Positions 37,141 to 51,240 of a DNA stretch of 64,000 nt are shown here, in pieces. The position numbers and the translations under genes are program-made. Position 1 is the stretch's first letter. The number at the start of each line of letters is the position of its first letter. The notes under the pieces are model-generated. The model saw nothing but the letters and a program-made list of their open reading frames with translations. It was not told where the DNA came from and did not search any database. Source of the DNA: Eopsaltria australis (Eukaryota > Chordata > Aves > Passeriformes > Petroicidae); the NCBI GenBank assembly GCA_034509425.1, contig JAVTVJ010001389.1, positions 310,001 through 374,000 of the forward strand. Direction: 5' to 3'.

Positions 37141-37157
37141 TGAGTCAGAATGAGTCA
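37141..37157. promoter_or_regulatory. Paired AP-1 sites one helical turn apart
   Basis: TGAGTCAGAATGAGTCA holds two exact AP-1 consensus heptamers (37141-37147 and 37151-37157) with a 10-base centre spacing. Both would face the same side of the helix. AP-1 (FOS/JUN) or small MAF/NRF2-type factors bind this core. There is no nearby gene to regulate, so it is at most a distal enhancer candidate. Confidence 0.4.
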
Positions 37158-40100
37158 GACCACAAGGCAAGAGAGGGTCCCTGGCACAGAACTTCTCTCT
37201 GCAGAGGGTTTGAGGAAGAAGGGAGTTTCAAACCACGCATGGAGCTCCCTTCGTGGAGCTTTTGCCAGGATACCACAACTGTAGCACATTTCTCCAATCA
37301 GATCAGTGCAAGGGGAAATTAAGTCCTCGCTGACTGATAAGGTGAATGCTTGCGTTTTTGAGGAAGGAGTAAAGTTAAGCAATAAACAATAAAGAATACG
37401 ATCCAAAGAAATCATCATTACAATTATATAGAGAAACACTACAAAGAATTACAAACAGATGGAGAAATAGGATTTTCAAAAGTACAATGTTTCCTTAATA
37501 AGAACTCCATCTGGGATTTAAAGTTTCCAGCTTTTTCTAGTTTCCATAGAAAACTATTTGCGTATCTTAACATAATATAGATTATTACCGTGTGTCTGCC
37601 AAATTTACTAAAGGAGTGTTCAAACTCTACCCAGAAAAGGAATTTTCAATCTTCACATCGCATGTTAAGTTCAAATTTGTGTGTTCAAATCAAAAAGAGA
37701 TTAATTTTTTTCCTTCCTTTCAATCCTGAAAACTGCACACCAGGGTAAATAAGTAAGAAAGAATTGTGAAATCTCAAATGTACTTCCCTTCCTAATAAAT
37801 GGTCTAGTTTCCCAAATACATCTTGGAAAACAGCCATCCCTAGAACTACAAGCCAAAGCTATGTGAATATCTGTTTGTATCATTTGGTTGCCAAAAAATG
37901 ATCAAATAATGAAATAAAAATTACTTTGACCTAAAATGAACTTTTCTTAATTCCTTAGAAATAACAGACAAATCAGTGAAAATTATTTTAGGACAAAAAA
38001 CAAAAAAAAACCCAAAAAACCAGCAACAACAACAACAAAAACTTTTTAAAACTTTATGTTTTCTTTATATACTGAACCTACTACAAAAGTTTGCATTTGT
38101 TAGGATAGGATCTTTTTTTCTGAAAATGAGGTAAGTAGTTTTAATCAGGTTACGAGATTAAATACAAATGCTTCTCTCAGTGTTTGCTGTTCTGTGTCCT
38201 GTCCTTAAGAGACTTCAGTGCTTCTGACCATGCTCCATTTTTAACATTTCAGCAGCTCTGAGATGCAGTCAAATGCTGCTGTGGGCAGTTGTTATTCTGC
38301 ACTTTGTTGGAGAGCACTGGGCTGGCCTGGACTCTGCTAGGGGAGCCCCTCGTTTCTGTTTGGCAGCTCCTTGCTGCATTTATGTTCAGTTTGCTACCTT
38401 ATATCAAAATGAGTAGTGACAATTTATTAAAAATTCACGCAAGCATTTCCATGAGTTCACACTCTGTTCTTATCACAGATGGACCCAAATTGCAAAATCT
38501 GGATCCTGATTTAAATATTCTTTTACTTTAGTATGTCAGATGCAAGGTCTTGCCCTCATTATGGAAAAAAAAAGGAAAAAAAAAAGCAAAAGGTGTGTTC
38601 TCATTTTGAATTAGTTAACTAAAGGCTAAATCCTAGCAAAGGCAAAGAAACTCAGATTTTATTTGGCTTCTCTACAGTCATCAGCTCAATGTTTAACTTA
38701 TTTGAAGCCTATTAACTTCCCTGTTTTCAACGGAGTATTGTTGTGCATCAAGTGCTCTGAGTTACGGGTATTATCCTTAGTGAGGAAAATACCCAAGTAC
38801 CTGAGCAAGGCCTGGCTCCAACCTCAAAAACACCAGAAATATGAAAGCACTGGATGCTCAGATATTTTTCGTTTGGTTGTGCTGCCAGCACACTGCACAT
38901 TGTCAGAGGCAATAGCGAGGCAGGATCCCAAGGTGAGAGATATCACTCAGTTCTCCAGTACCACAGGAGAACGAAGGAATTCTGCAGAAGACAAGAGGAT
39001 TTTGCTGCTCTGCATGGGATAATATGAAAGCATCAAGTTTTGCCTATGCTGGTTTGTGACCAGGACCACTAGTAATAGCATTTTTCACGCTGCTATTTTT
39101 GGATGGTCTGTGTGTTATAACATAAGGAAGAGAAAATGAGGACCAGTCAAAATGCAGCATAAATTATATGATTATAATGAAAATGCTTAAATTTTGACAT
39201 GCACTTAACAGTTCTTCTGCACCCAGCAATGCTTGAAATCAGATGAACTTGTTTTGCAGCAATGCCAGATCTCATAATATCACCCAGGATCAGTAATGAG
39301 AAGGGCTGTTCTCTCTGAAGATCACTACAATCACATCTTTCCACAGGAGGTTTAATGTTCAGCAGTCTGTTAGGAAGAAATGTGTTTTAAAACAGAGTTG
39401 CAAATAGAAAAGATTATTATGACACAATTATGCAGAAAGAGAATGGCACAGAAGACTTCATAGAGAGCAGTCTGGGAGAATGCAAAACAAACAAACAAAA
39501 AATGAAGCCTTTTTTCTGTGTTACACCCAGCTTCTTAATAGATACCTCAGTGGGACTGCTACAGCTACTTTTCTGTATTGGTTTATCTTCAGTTAAAAGA
39601 TCCTTCTGTCACATTCTAAACCATGCAAAGGGTAAAATACATAATGCTGTGTACAGCTAAAATTCAGTGGTTCACAAATATTGCAGCCAAGGCCAAAATC
39701 TTTGGATTGCAGTGTCAGCTTTAGCACTTTGTAGTACCAAAGTTATCTATTTCCACTTCATAAGCATTTTTTATTTGTTATGCTTTTTGTGTGCCTTTTG
39801 AAGTCCAGAAAACCTTGCAGCGCAGCATGCTGTATCACCAGACAATTTAGAATTTTCTTTAGATATTTTCTGGAAGATTGTCATCATGAAATTTGTACTG
39901 TTCCATGAGTTATGCTTTTTCCCTGTGCCAAATAGATACATACTAATATACTACAATATATGCTCTTAGTATCACCAAGCAGAAACACAGTCTATTAAAT
40001 GTCTACAAAGTTTACCATATGAGATCATTTAAATTATGTTTAAGTGACTTCAATCCTCCAAATTCATTTAAAACCCAAGGAGCCAGCATAAGTCCAAAAG

Positions 40101-42300
40101 CAATCAGAAGGAAGCCAAGACCTACAGGAGATCGATATAAAATTTTAAATTTAGAGTCTCTGAATCCAAACTGCTGACAAAGAATGCAAGCTCAAAGAAA
40201 AAGAAATAGTAAACCAGTTAATGGCTTTTCTAAGTAAACATCCAACATATTTTTTGTCATGCAAGGAAGCTTTTTGATATATGTAATTTTTGCACTTTTC
40301 CAGCTCCTATCTGTCAGTGGAAATGTAATTTTTTTATATACCAACAGATTAATGTTCTCAAAAGAAAAAAAAGGCAAAGGAATGCACTATAGCAATCACT
40401 TCTTGGAAACACAGTTAACTAAACATTGAACATTTGACATGGGGTACTGTGAGGATAGACTTTATGTCAGAACATCATTTCCTTGTTTTTATTTTTTAAG
40501 TAGTGAGTAACTGTGGAAGCAGCACTGCATTTATGCTACCATAATTAATGTGGTGACAGCTTTTCCATTATAAATTTCTGTTTCCAGGGGTTTATAACTC
40601 ATCTGTGGAAGACTGTTCCAGGCAAAAAAAAAATCTTTTTGAAGTGCAGATATCAAAGATCACATTAAACTTCGTGTTTAAAAGAAAATTCTACCATTTT
40701 TCTCCAGCACAGCAAGCCAAAAGTTCAAAACAGTAGTGAAAGGATAAATGGATATGGTCTGCTTTGTTTTGACTTCACACTGGAAGAAGTGATAGAATTT
40801 ATCTGTTTAATAGTAAACATCAATATTAGAAGAATATTAAACTGATTTTGAGGTAGCATGGATACTGACATTCACTATCACAATTTAAATTATTTCAGTT
40901 CACTGCAAGGCAAGAGTGCCTCCTGAGAGTTTCAGAAATAACTATTTTAATTTAAATTTGGGGTAACCATTGATTTCATAAGAGCAAAGATTTTGCCCCC
41001 AGTAGATTGTACACAGCAAAAATTCAGTTTCATCAAGGAAATGTTTGGGTAATAGGGATAAATAAAGTGAAGGTTTATGTAAGTGTTAAGAAGAATAAAA
41101 ATACTAAATCAAGCAGAAAATTTAAAGAAATATTAAAATTACGTGAAGTATACATTACCTAAATCTTGTCACAAAAAGCAGAGCAACCCTCCTAAAGCAC
41201 TTCTATGTATTGGTATTTCCAGTGAAATCTGTACTCTTGCAAGGTAAAACTGAAATACAAGGACAGCTTGAAAACAAAAACACACAGGCATGAGTACCAG
41301 AGAGACAAACTATCAAAGGGAGATCTCTGGCACGTTGTCTATGCTATTTAATCACTAATGTTTTTGTAAGTTTTTTCTTCTTTTCTTTTTAAATATGTGC
41401 AGTAGTTTTGATGTTACAGTTTCGATATATAAAATAATAGGTTACGAATCATTAAACCTGATGATATTGTTTCACTTAGCATTCATGTTTATTTGTGTGA
41501 TGGAATTTTTTTGCAGTCTGTCTCTAATTATGGGAAGATTTTTTCCTGTAGTTTATTTTACCTCATTCACCACTTCTCAACATATGCCATGTTTAGGATG
41601 TGATAGAACTAAAATTTTGTGTGAAATCACGCTAGTTCTTCCATTTAAGGGCCAACTAAGGAATGTATCCCCTTTAAGCATTTAAATCTCCTTTAGTTAA
41701 ATATCATAATTAAAATAAGCCCAAGAAGACCACCTTTGTGGAGGCAAAAGTGATGCTGCTTGTAGGATAGAGCTTGGGCAGGTTACAGGAGATTGCCCCA
41801 GTGATGGAATTCCTTCAGGATGGGCGTCATCACTGGGCTTTGCAGAAGAAACACAGGAATCTTGCACATCAATCTTCTGTGACTCCAAGCTGATTCTGTG
41901 CCTCTTGTTCTACAGTGTGCCACTTTAGACATTATCTATTATAGATTCACTTTGAACATTATATATTTGGCTATTGTTAGTATTAATTTCTAACCGATGG
42001 TCAGAAAAGCACAAATAAAACCATTTTAGTGTTTAAAGAAATTATGTGAGCTCTAGCAAATCCTTTGGAGGAAAATCCATATTTTATTTTGGCTGTTTCC
42101 TTCTCTCTCTCTCCCTAGCTGATAAATTTTTGAAATATATGAAAATTCTCCATCCCACCTGTACTTTATAGGCACAAAAGAGATCCACCCTCCAGAGGCA
42201 CACAAGCCAAACCCTACCACATCAATTCCCTACCAAAGACATATGCACTTTTTGGGAATCAGAAGCAGAGCCCAGAACAAGTCTAAACCATTCACATGAA
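37158..42300. other. Gene-free AT-rich DNA with A-rich patches
   Basis: No gene recognised. A-rich/CAA patch at 37993-38041 and an A-rich patch at about 38562-38590. The 119-codon plus-strand frame at 38663-39022 has no recognisable motif. The rest is unique AT-rich sequence. Confidence 0.5.
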
Positions 42301-42329
42301 TGATAATAATAATTGTAATAATAATGGTG

Positions 42330-42360
<31 letters not shown>

Positions 42361-42406
42361 GTAATAATGATAATAATTTTTTTTAATATATATATATATA
42401 TATATA
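42301..42406. repeat. (AAT)n microsatellite followed by (AT)n
   Basis: Imperfect AAT/ATA repeats cover 42301-42376, with a pure core of about nine units around 42334-42360. A T run follows, then about ten AT units (42386-42406). Likely length-polymorphic; no other role seen. Confidence 0.95.
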
Positions 42407-45400
42407 GTCAGTTTGTAACTTCTCTTGTTCTATAGAAAAGGTCAGATTACCTAGTCTGTACTCTGACATATTACAGGTCATTACATTTTATCAATTTACC
42501 CTTCTTAAATGTTTAAATACATACATTTAGGACTCTGAAAGAAATGCTCAACTCAAAGGCCCTGAGTTGAGCTAAGCTGTTTATCACATGAAATCTTCCA
42601 CTCTCTCCTTCTCCCAAGGGTTCCTGCTTCTGTAGCCAGGCAAAATGGGAATTGTTACAGCCTGTACCCTGCTGCTCCACCTTTAAAGAAAAAGAGGTGG
42701 GAATGCACAGCTGGATGTTCTCTCACCTCCAAACACAGAAGCTAGATCCAAAGCTGAGCTCATCTTTTCAGCGTTTGGGTCAAAATACTCTGCAGCTCAT
42801 CAGCAATCCTGTTTACAATGGGGGAAATCAAAGTCTTACCAATGTCCAAGGCCCTTTATATAATACAATACTGAAATTATTTCTATTGCTAATCTTGCTG
42901 TTATTCTCTGCATTTCCTGTGTATACAGTAGTGATTTCAAATACAAGTTCAAATGTAAATATCAGACTCTTTTAACCCTGGAGTCCGGCTATTCTTCCAG
43001 AATACTATAGAAGCCAGTAGAAGAATTTTCACCAAGAATTGTTTTTGGTCTTTCCATTGTTTCTGACACCTCAAACACATGCAGTTTTTTTCATGTGGGG
43101 CATGTGAACCATCTTCAAGAGAAAGTGGTCATAAAAGGCCACTGCAGGAAGTCATCCACACATAGGTGCCTTCCCATATCTGGATTAGTGCTGTCTCTGC
43201 TGCCTGTCTTCCTTCAGCTGCCTGACTCTTGACAGGTGATGTTTTGGGAGTTATGATCTGAAAGGTGTCAAATGGGAGGGGACATACCTCAGTAGATCTG
43301 GTTTTTCTAATTTCATATGGAAACTTTTCTTCAACAGGTACCCATTAAAGAATCCTGTTTAAACTTCTGGCATCCTGAAATCAGTGACCTGTCAGCGCCC
43401 TTCAGCGCAACAAAGCCATGAGCTACAGCACATGTGTCAACCTGGGTAGTCACTGTTTAATACTGAGTTTCCATGCATGAATCAGGGACTCAGATACCTT
43501 GGGGCTTGCCCATGGCTAGGTGTCAATGCTATCTTCTCTTTGCCTCATGTTAGACAAGTTTTTGAAGAAAGCCCTCTATGGAAAGCCACCAGGAAGACTG
43601 CTATTCCTGTGAGAAGGCTGGGTGCTGTAACCTCCTGATGTCATGGCAACGGGCTAGTGAAGTTTTATGTTATTTTTCTTTTTTTCAGGACACATGTTCA
43701 TGCAAATGAGCATTTGCTCCTGCTGATGAACACTCTCTGATTTTTGTTGAGTCACCTCACAATTAAAGTACTGATTTCTACTGGCTTAGTAGAAAAATAA
43801 AAGATGAAGCAAAGTTCCCATAAAAGTCATCTAGATTAACCCTGTGATTGAGGGTGGTGCACAGAGATTACAGTAATTAAACTAAAATGTTTTGAACCTA
43901 CTTGGTCAAAATCCATGAAATTTCCATATCCTTAGTGAAATATATTTGACTGGATGTATATTAGTTTTGGGCACTGGGACAGACTGATAAATTTTTACTA
44001 AAGGGAGTGACTCCCAGATTATCTAAATTAATTTACAAATTGAAAAACTCTATTTTCACACTGGGACTGAAACTGACAAATATCTTTTTTTCTTATGTTA
44101 ACTGAAATGATTACATGAAAATTACTGAAATAAAAGTCATCTATCCCTGATTACTGTAGAGAGAACAAACAGTGCCAAACAGCAGAAGTATGGTGAGGCC
44201 TTTTCAAAGAGATTTCTCATAAATTACCCCACAACTTTCTCACAAATACAGAAATTGTTTCTCTTATCAGCCCAGGATTATTTTGGCATTAGGTCAGGGA
44301 TTAACTCAAACACTTCAAAAGTAAAAACTGGAAGAGGAGGGAAATGTCTGGAAAAGTAAATCTGGTTGGCTCCTGCTAAATTTCTGGAATGTCAACTATA
44401 GTTACAGTTGTACTTTGTAATGCATGTCTCATGGATGCCACTGTACTGCGCTCTAAATGAAAGATGTGATCCCTCACCCAACAAGTTTACATCTGCTTTT
44501 CAGTTTTGGAGCGTAGGGAACACCACAAGAAGAGGCCAAAATACAGAGCCTAAAAATCTACAGTAACCTGTCACACCTTAGTTTGATCATAACAAAGAAC
44601 ATCAAAGGTTAGGTTTGGATTTTTCCTAACTAGGGAAGGAAACTGTTGGAGTTTTTAACTCATGTGTTAGACGGGGTGAATTAATAAGCTCAGATAAAGC
44701 ACTTGCTCTCCTGTATCCTCTTTCAGAAGGATACATGAGCATTGCAAGTGTTTGCAATCTAAAAGACCACTTCTTTCTTTGGCCCAGAAGCTGTGGTGTA
44801 CGTTATTGCCAACTTAATGTACATTATAATGGTAAGAAAGAAAGCATCCAAGAAATGCAAACCTGGAAGGTCCATCCTTTATGATTATTGATCTGCTTGT
44901 GTCCTTCCCTTTACACTATTTCTGCATGGACTCCTGTGGCAGTGACTGGTTTTGATGATAGGAGATGTTGTGGGTTGTGTGGAATTGCTCATTACTGTCA
45001 GTAGAGGAAAAAAATGGGAGAGATGAATTTCAATAATATGAAACTGAGATAGTTTAAACCCAACTATGATGGTGGGTTTGTTTAAGCCAAAAGATAATAC
45101 TCAACTAGGACACCCATAGGCAATAACAGGTTCAAGTCTGTGCTTGATATTTAGGTCTCCCATCTTCCATATTTTCCCTAGGTTTGAAGGCATGGGACTC
45201 TCTTAATTGCTTCAGTGGCATCAAAGATTTACAGACTCTGAGGAGAGACCAGAAGAAATGTCTTATATCCAGATTAAGTGTCTCACCAATCAGGCCATGG
45301 GATTAAATACAGAGGCATGGGAATGTGCACATCTGCATGTGTGAACATAGGCACACTTGCAAGTGTTTAGGGATGTCACATCTGTACACCATCAGGAGTC

Positions 45401-46110
45401 AGTGCCTTGCTTTGATACCACTTCAGAAATCCAGAGCTTGTCTCATGAGGGGGAAGGACAAGCTGGGACCCCAGGGAATGTGATATGTGGGTGTTTGTTC
45501 ATCATTCTCCCACGTCAGCAGTATCCTCATAGATTGTCTGCATTTTATTTATTTATTTATTTTTGTTGGCATTGCTTATGGAGGTCTTAAATCATCCTAA
45601 ATGAAGCATTTGAATAAAAATGCCTGAGAACTGTCAGCATGCAATTCCACTCTGTATTCTTTTCTAAGCTTTGCATCCAGCCTTCACAGTACAGATGCTT
45701 GCAGTCTGGAGTGTTATAACTTACTTTTATTTTCAAATAGCGCGTTTTTTCCACATTTCAGAGCCATACAACCTCCATCAGGATATAATGACAGCTGAAC
45801 ACAGGTTTTAAATAGCTGCCTGATATTTAGAAATACAGCTTTCTAGGTGCCCAAGATTAACCCTGTGATTCATTCAAAGTTGAAAGAAGGAAGGTAGTGA
45901 CTCTTCTCTGATGCACTGTGGTTACGAAGAGGATCTGTTTTTAAAAATCTCTGACTAACCAAATTGTAAAGCAAGGGAGAATAGCTGGTGTGTTAATGAA
46001 TGACCACTACATAGGAAGGTCAGTGTCTACACACAGAGAGCCACGGAGGTGTCCTTCACCACTGCTCTCCATGACCTGCCTTGTCTATAAAACCTTCAAA
46101 GAGTGTTGAC
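42407..46110. other. Gene-free AT-rich DNA
   Basis: No gene recognised. A short (TTTA)n run is at 45545-45562. The frame at 42652-42975 (107 codons) ends in a hydrophobic stretch but is AT-driven and unrecognised. Confidence 0.5.
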
Positions 46111-46151
46111 AACAAAACAAAACAAAACAAAACAAAACAAAACAAAACAAA
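46111..46151. repeat. (AAAAC)8 microsatellite
   Basis: Eight uninterrupted pentamer units on the plus strand (GTTTT on the minus). Simple slippage repeat. Confidence 0.97.
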
Positions 46152-46609
46152 GCCCAGCAAATCTCCCTTTCTTGTCCATTCTCTGGCCCACAACCCGGAG
46201 GCCAGTGGAGCTGTGCAGACTTGCAGCAGCAGGGTCTGAGGCCAGCAGAGCACTCAGAATATGCTGGCAGCCTGTCAGGACACTCAGCACACAGCTGTTG
46301 TGTAGCTGATCCTCACAGGCAAGAGAGCACCAGCACTGCTGGCTGTGCACTCCTGAAACCAGGCCACAGGCAGGGTTAGCCCAGGCTCAGAGCAGTGTTC
46401 ACAGAAATATACTGCTTCTGTGGCCAAGTCAACATCTGTATCTAGTGGGGCTGTAGACAAAGCCATCACTCACAGCTGGCTTGGGGCTCTCCTGACAGTC
46501 CACCAGTGCAAAATTTTGTCTTGCCTCATAGTGGCAGATGAAAGCTCAAGAGTCAGAAATTAAATGCTGACTTTGTTATGTCTGACTTACTGCTCCAGGT
46601 ACTCACTGC
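46152..46609. other. GC-richer unique DNA
   Basis: Mildly GC-rich sequence with several short frames on both strands. No recognised product or repeat family. Confidence 0.5.
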
Positions 46610-46770
46610 TCACTACTGAATCTACTGGAGTCTCCTCCACTGGAGATATTCAAGAAACACTGACACAATCCTGTGCCATGTGCTCTAGGATGACCCTGCT
46701 TGAATGAGGAGGTTGAACCAGATGAGCCACTGTGGTCCCTTCCAACCTCGTCCATGCTTTGATTCTGTAT
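46610..46770 (+). mobile_element. CR1-type LINE 3' fragment
   Basis: Phrases in CR1 order are 'ggagtctcctccactggaga' then 'tattcaagaaacactgacac' (46628-46667, the last pol codons). These are followed by 'atgaccctgcttgaatgagg', 'ggttgaaccagatgagccac' and 'ggtcccttccaacctcgtcc', ending TTTGATTCTGTATG. This is the last ~160 bases of a plus-strand copy, moderately diverged, with no intact coding capacity. Confidence 0.88.
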
Positions 46771-49700
46771 GAATACTTGATTTAGTTCCACAATATTTTT
46801 TACAGATGTATTTTTTAAAGATGGGGCATAAAAGTAGATACTGAAATCAAATTGCCTAGTAAGCTTTGAAAACTGAAGTAACATTTCTGAAGTAAATGTA
46901 GTGGTTTTTTGTATTAAACTATTTGCAAATTGTGAAATGCAACTATTTTTTATAATGGACTACTGAAGAAATGTGCTGCAAAGAAACAGTCATAGCAGGC
47001 CACCTGAGACAATAAATACCAATCAAGTCTATTCCATAACTCAGCAATTCAAAATAGTTGGTCTGATACATTTTAATGGAGTTATTGTAACTAATTTCAA
47101 GTGTGGTGGTAAGGAAAAATACTGTTTATGTAACTTTTCTAAACCAACTACTCCATTTATTCTTTATGTAAACAGTATCTGATGTCAAGTCCTAATGCTT
47201 CATTACACTTCAGCTTTGCTTTTTTTTAAATTTAGGATGGTTTGAATAACTGGCAGGATGACCCATTATCATGTTGCTCATTCAGGCTTTGGTGGCCACC
47301 AAAAGGAAGGCTTTGGTGCCCACCAACCAGGAGAAAATTGGCTTAAATTTTGTTTAACCAATCACTGTCAGTTTAGACATAGGAGCTTCTAGTCATCATA
47401 CACATCTCTGCCCTTAATACCTAGACTTAATAGTACTGCTCTCATTTGGTACTATATCTCTCACCCAATTTAAATATCTTTCTGATGTCCTCTGAAAGTG
47501 TCTAGAATGCCAAGAAAAACTTGTCATGCTGTTACAATCATAGATAATAAATGACAGCTGGCTATAACTCAAGATACTGCCAAAATTCTTTATTAAAATC
47601 TCCTAATTTAGCAGGCAATATTATTCATATAAAGAGAAACACCAGCATGTCCTGCTCTATTCCCTGAACTAAGGGAAGACCATTAATTTATAATATTTGC
47701 CAGGATGTTTCTGGATTGTTTTTCTAGCAGAGAAGGAAAATAGCCATTTGATTCACTGACTGATTTCACTGTCTCCATTTTCTTAAGCAATTCCATGGAA
47801 TACATGACTAGCCCTGTAAGTATGGTTTGGCAGGGACATAATTAATCTTAAACATTACTTGCCTTGATTGCTGAAACCTCTTTAAGTCTTTCCAAGATGA
47901 CATTCTGTTTTGAAGGACTTCTATTATATGCTAAAATGTGGACACGTCCAAGGAAAATCCTTCCCTCTGGAGATGAGAATTCCTTTCAGTTTCATGCAGC
48001 CCTGTGGCATTTCCAGCTCTACAGGTTGAAAACCCCTTGGGTAGTGCCCACCTGCCCCTGCTGCCTCCAGCACTGCCTCAGCACAGGGACAAAGCTTCTT
48101 GCATGATTTCAGAGTGGCTGTGGGGTGCAGAGGTAAACAGAAGCTGGGGCAACAGCCTTGGCAGTGAGATTCTGAAGGCCAAGAAACCACTGTAAGGCTC
48201 CAGATCTGGGACAGCAGCATCAGAAGCAGATCCTTCCCTTTTCACATGAGCCAACACAGAGGGGAGAGAGAAGAGGCACTACCATTACATGACCCAGCCT
48301 GAAAGATATGCAGCTCCCAAGTAAAATGCTATATACACTAAAAAAGAAAGATAAAAACAAGATTAGGTGTCTCCCCAGACATCTGCAAAGGTCACTGTGC
48401 TCATTTTTCACCTAAAGAATCAATTCCCCACTGTGTTGTTCCTCATGCTGGCACAGCCCATACTCTCTGTGAACACCCTGCAGCTCCATATCTTGGCTGT
48501 ATCTTCCCATTTGTCCAGTGCCACCTCCACCAGCAGCGGCAGCTCCATCTTCCAGCATTCTCAGCACCTGCTTTCATGTTCTGACCTATTGATCTCATCC
48601 CATTCTTATGTCTTAACACTCTCCCATTCTTTCCATGTGGGAAGGACCTATTAACAGTAATTTAGCACCAATCTCTGACTGAGAGAAACAACTTAGGAGT
48701 CATGGTAACTATTGATTAATATCACCCCACTCTACACTTTGCCATGACTGCTTTATACAACATAAATCCATTTCCACGTTGTGTTGAATTTACCTCATTA
48801 TAGGTCATTGGATCAAGCACACAGACCAATGTGGAAGCAGGAAGCAGAAACAAGGTTTTCTCCTTGCCAAGGATGTACCTATAAATAGTAGCTTGCAGAT
48901 TTAGACACTTTTCTGCTTTCTGTTCTCCCATCAGTTTCACATTCTGCCTGCAGAGTAAATGACCATCACCACGGTCTTGTCTGTAGACTGCCAAGGAGTG
49001 CAATATCCTGGGGAAGGGCAATCTGAGTCTCATCAGGATGAGATGAATATTAAATCAGATCTCACCCTTTTCTGATTAACATCTGTAGTCTTGCAGTACT
49101 ATCTGTATTCTTTAGCTGTGGTTTGAAAAATACTGCTTTTTTTCCTGTGCTGAACTCAATACCATGTGATAGACAGGTCTAATTTGCTGCAAAATTTGCT
49201 TAGATTTAAGACAGATGCCAGAAAGCTCCACTAGCTATGACAGCCAGTGCCTCGAGGCACAAGCCACAGAGCTTTGACCAAGCAAAGTGCAGAGCAAGTG
49301 CAGAGCATAGCACTGTCACCTGGAGGCACCCAGGGACACTGAGCAACCTGGCTGAGCTCTGCAGTCCCTGTGGTTTGTGTGGGCCAGCTGGCATTGCTCA
49401 GAACTAGTTGAGACTGATGCCTGCATGAGCAGGGCTAAGCAGGTACACACCAGTCTGTGGGACAGTCCTGTCTGTGGGACTGCTGATGGGGTCAGACAGA
49501 TGCGTCCTCTCCTGGATGCTTCCTTCCCTGCAGCAGGGAGGGCCAAGGAGCACAGCTCACAGGACTGTGCCATAGCAGCTTCTGTGCTGGAACAAACTCA
49601 GAAATAAGATCAGATGTTCAAGTTCAGTGAAGTGGTTTTTGTACAGCAGTGCTTTGAATGCCTCTCTGGTTCTCTGTTTGCATTCTCTCTTTAGCAAGGA

Positions 49701-51149
49701 AGGTATGAGAAAACAAATTGAATATTGTGAAGTTTGCAGACATTTGGATAATGGGGCTGTGCAGCTTCCTCAGATGCATTGTTAGAAACCATCTAGCACA
49801 CTGGTGATTTCTTAGGAAATACTGGGTTTTTATTACTTTGTCTACATCAGTACATAATTATATAGAGGTTAACATCCCTGACTCTTGCAACAGGCCAGAT
49901 TTTATGTCCCAAGGTGAAACTTTTTTTAAGACACTTCAGTAAATTGCTTCATCCATCCCAAAGTTCTGTCAAGGTAAAAATTACATTTTGTTTCTCCATT
50001 TTACAGAATTAGAGGTGTAGTTTTACCATGACAATAAATCAGGAACATTTGGAGAGGAAGAGACAGACTGCCACCTACTAAACACACCACGCAAAATAAA
50101 AATACCCTATACTTCATAGCTAGAAACACTTTTTTTTTTTTAGTTAAAGGTTTAACTCCATATAAGCAATGACATCAGTTACTACAGTCTAAATGATTCA
50201 ATTTAAATGGTAATATCAGACTATGAAGTGTTCTCAAAAAAGGTAAAAACCAGTGTGAAATACTCTTTCATCTGTGTATCTGATTGAATGAACCAATAAT
50301 GAGATTTGTTAGGGTCTGGCTGCACCCAGGGGTCTGGTCTGCTCTGCCAAGGCTGGGTGACTGCTTTTGTACAGAAACAGGGATCATCCTCAGAAAGCTG
50401 CTGCACAAAAACTATCATCAGTTACCTGACAGTATCCTGATAAAACCCAAGACAATAAAAGGATGAGGGATAAAGGCATAAGACTCTTCTCATATCAAAG
50501 GATTTGAGTTACCAATGGTCAAATTATGCAGAAGAAGCAGAAGTGTCATAATGGACACCATAAAGCATATTCCATGTGTGGTTCCACACAACATCCAGAA
50601 CAGACACTGTGGCATTCAGTGGTGATATGAAGATGAGAAGTAGCACTGTGTCTATTAACAAATTAAATTTCTTAAATCATGTTTAGCTCAAGCTGGGAAT
50701 TGCCACAATCATCACATAGCAATGAAGTGGCCACCAGCAGCCATGTTCATGTGCACATTTGGGGAATAGGAGACCCCAAGTCCTTTGTACTTCCTGGTGG
50801 AATCCAAGCCTGTGTCTATGTCCGAGACCTGTGCCATATTAAAGTTTTACAGCACAGAATTTAAAAGTGTTTTAAGGGGAGCTGATCACTTGACAGTACT
50901 AGGAAAGATATTGTGACTGCTTGGTGGGTGTTAGTATCTGCTGTGGAAATCTGACTACTTTAATTATGACCAAATGGAATAAATACATAGTAACACAACA
51001 AGCAGTGCAGAAGAAACTAACTAAAAGCTCTTCTGCACCAAAAGGTACCGAGATGCCACTGTTCTGGAGGAAGCACTATTGAAGAGTTTGAGAGCTGGTT
51101 AAAAGACAGTAAGCAAATATAGGGCTTAGGTGTCACTTGTAGGATGGAT
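46771..51149. other. Gene-free DNA with small duplications
   Basis: No gene recognised. Contains a near-perfect 18-bp direct repeat at 47285-47326, and in the GC-richer stretch 49200-49600 an 11-bp tandem (AAGTGCAGAGC, about 49285-49306) and a repeated TCTGTGGGAC (about 49454 and 49471). Open frames there (49316-49573 minus, 49377-49607 plus) overlap and look accidental. Confidence 0.5.
47285..47326. repeat. 18-bp direct repeat, 24-bp period
   Basis: GGCTTTGGTGGCCACCAA (47285-47302) and GGCTTTGGTGCCCACCAA (47309-47326) differ at one base. The first contains the 10-bp palindrome GGTGGCCACC. Probably a small tandem duplication. Confidence 0.9.
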
Positions 51150-51240
51150 AAAACACCACAGTATCTCCAGGTACAGATGCTGGAACTAGTTTTATTTAAC
51201 ACTTTCATGAATGACCTGGAAAAGCAATTATGCAGTGAAA
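51150..51240 (+). mobile_element. Probable CR1 reverse-transcriptase scrap
   Basis: A plus-strand frame at 51186-51224 reads LVLFNTFMNDLEK. This resembles the conserved 'VLFNxFxNDL' block just before the catalytic box of CR1 reverse transcriptase. Flanking sequence is too diverged to align by eye, and no 3' tail is seen, so it would be an old internal fragment. The motif is short, so the assignment is tentative. Confidence 0.45.

Noticed and set aside
38663..39022. 119-codon plus-strand frame
   Set aside because: No recognisable motif, no splice sites at its edges; number of such frames matches chance.
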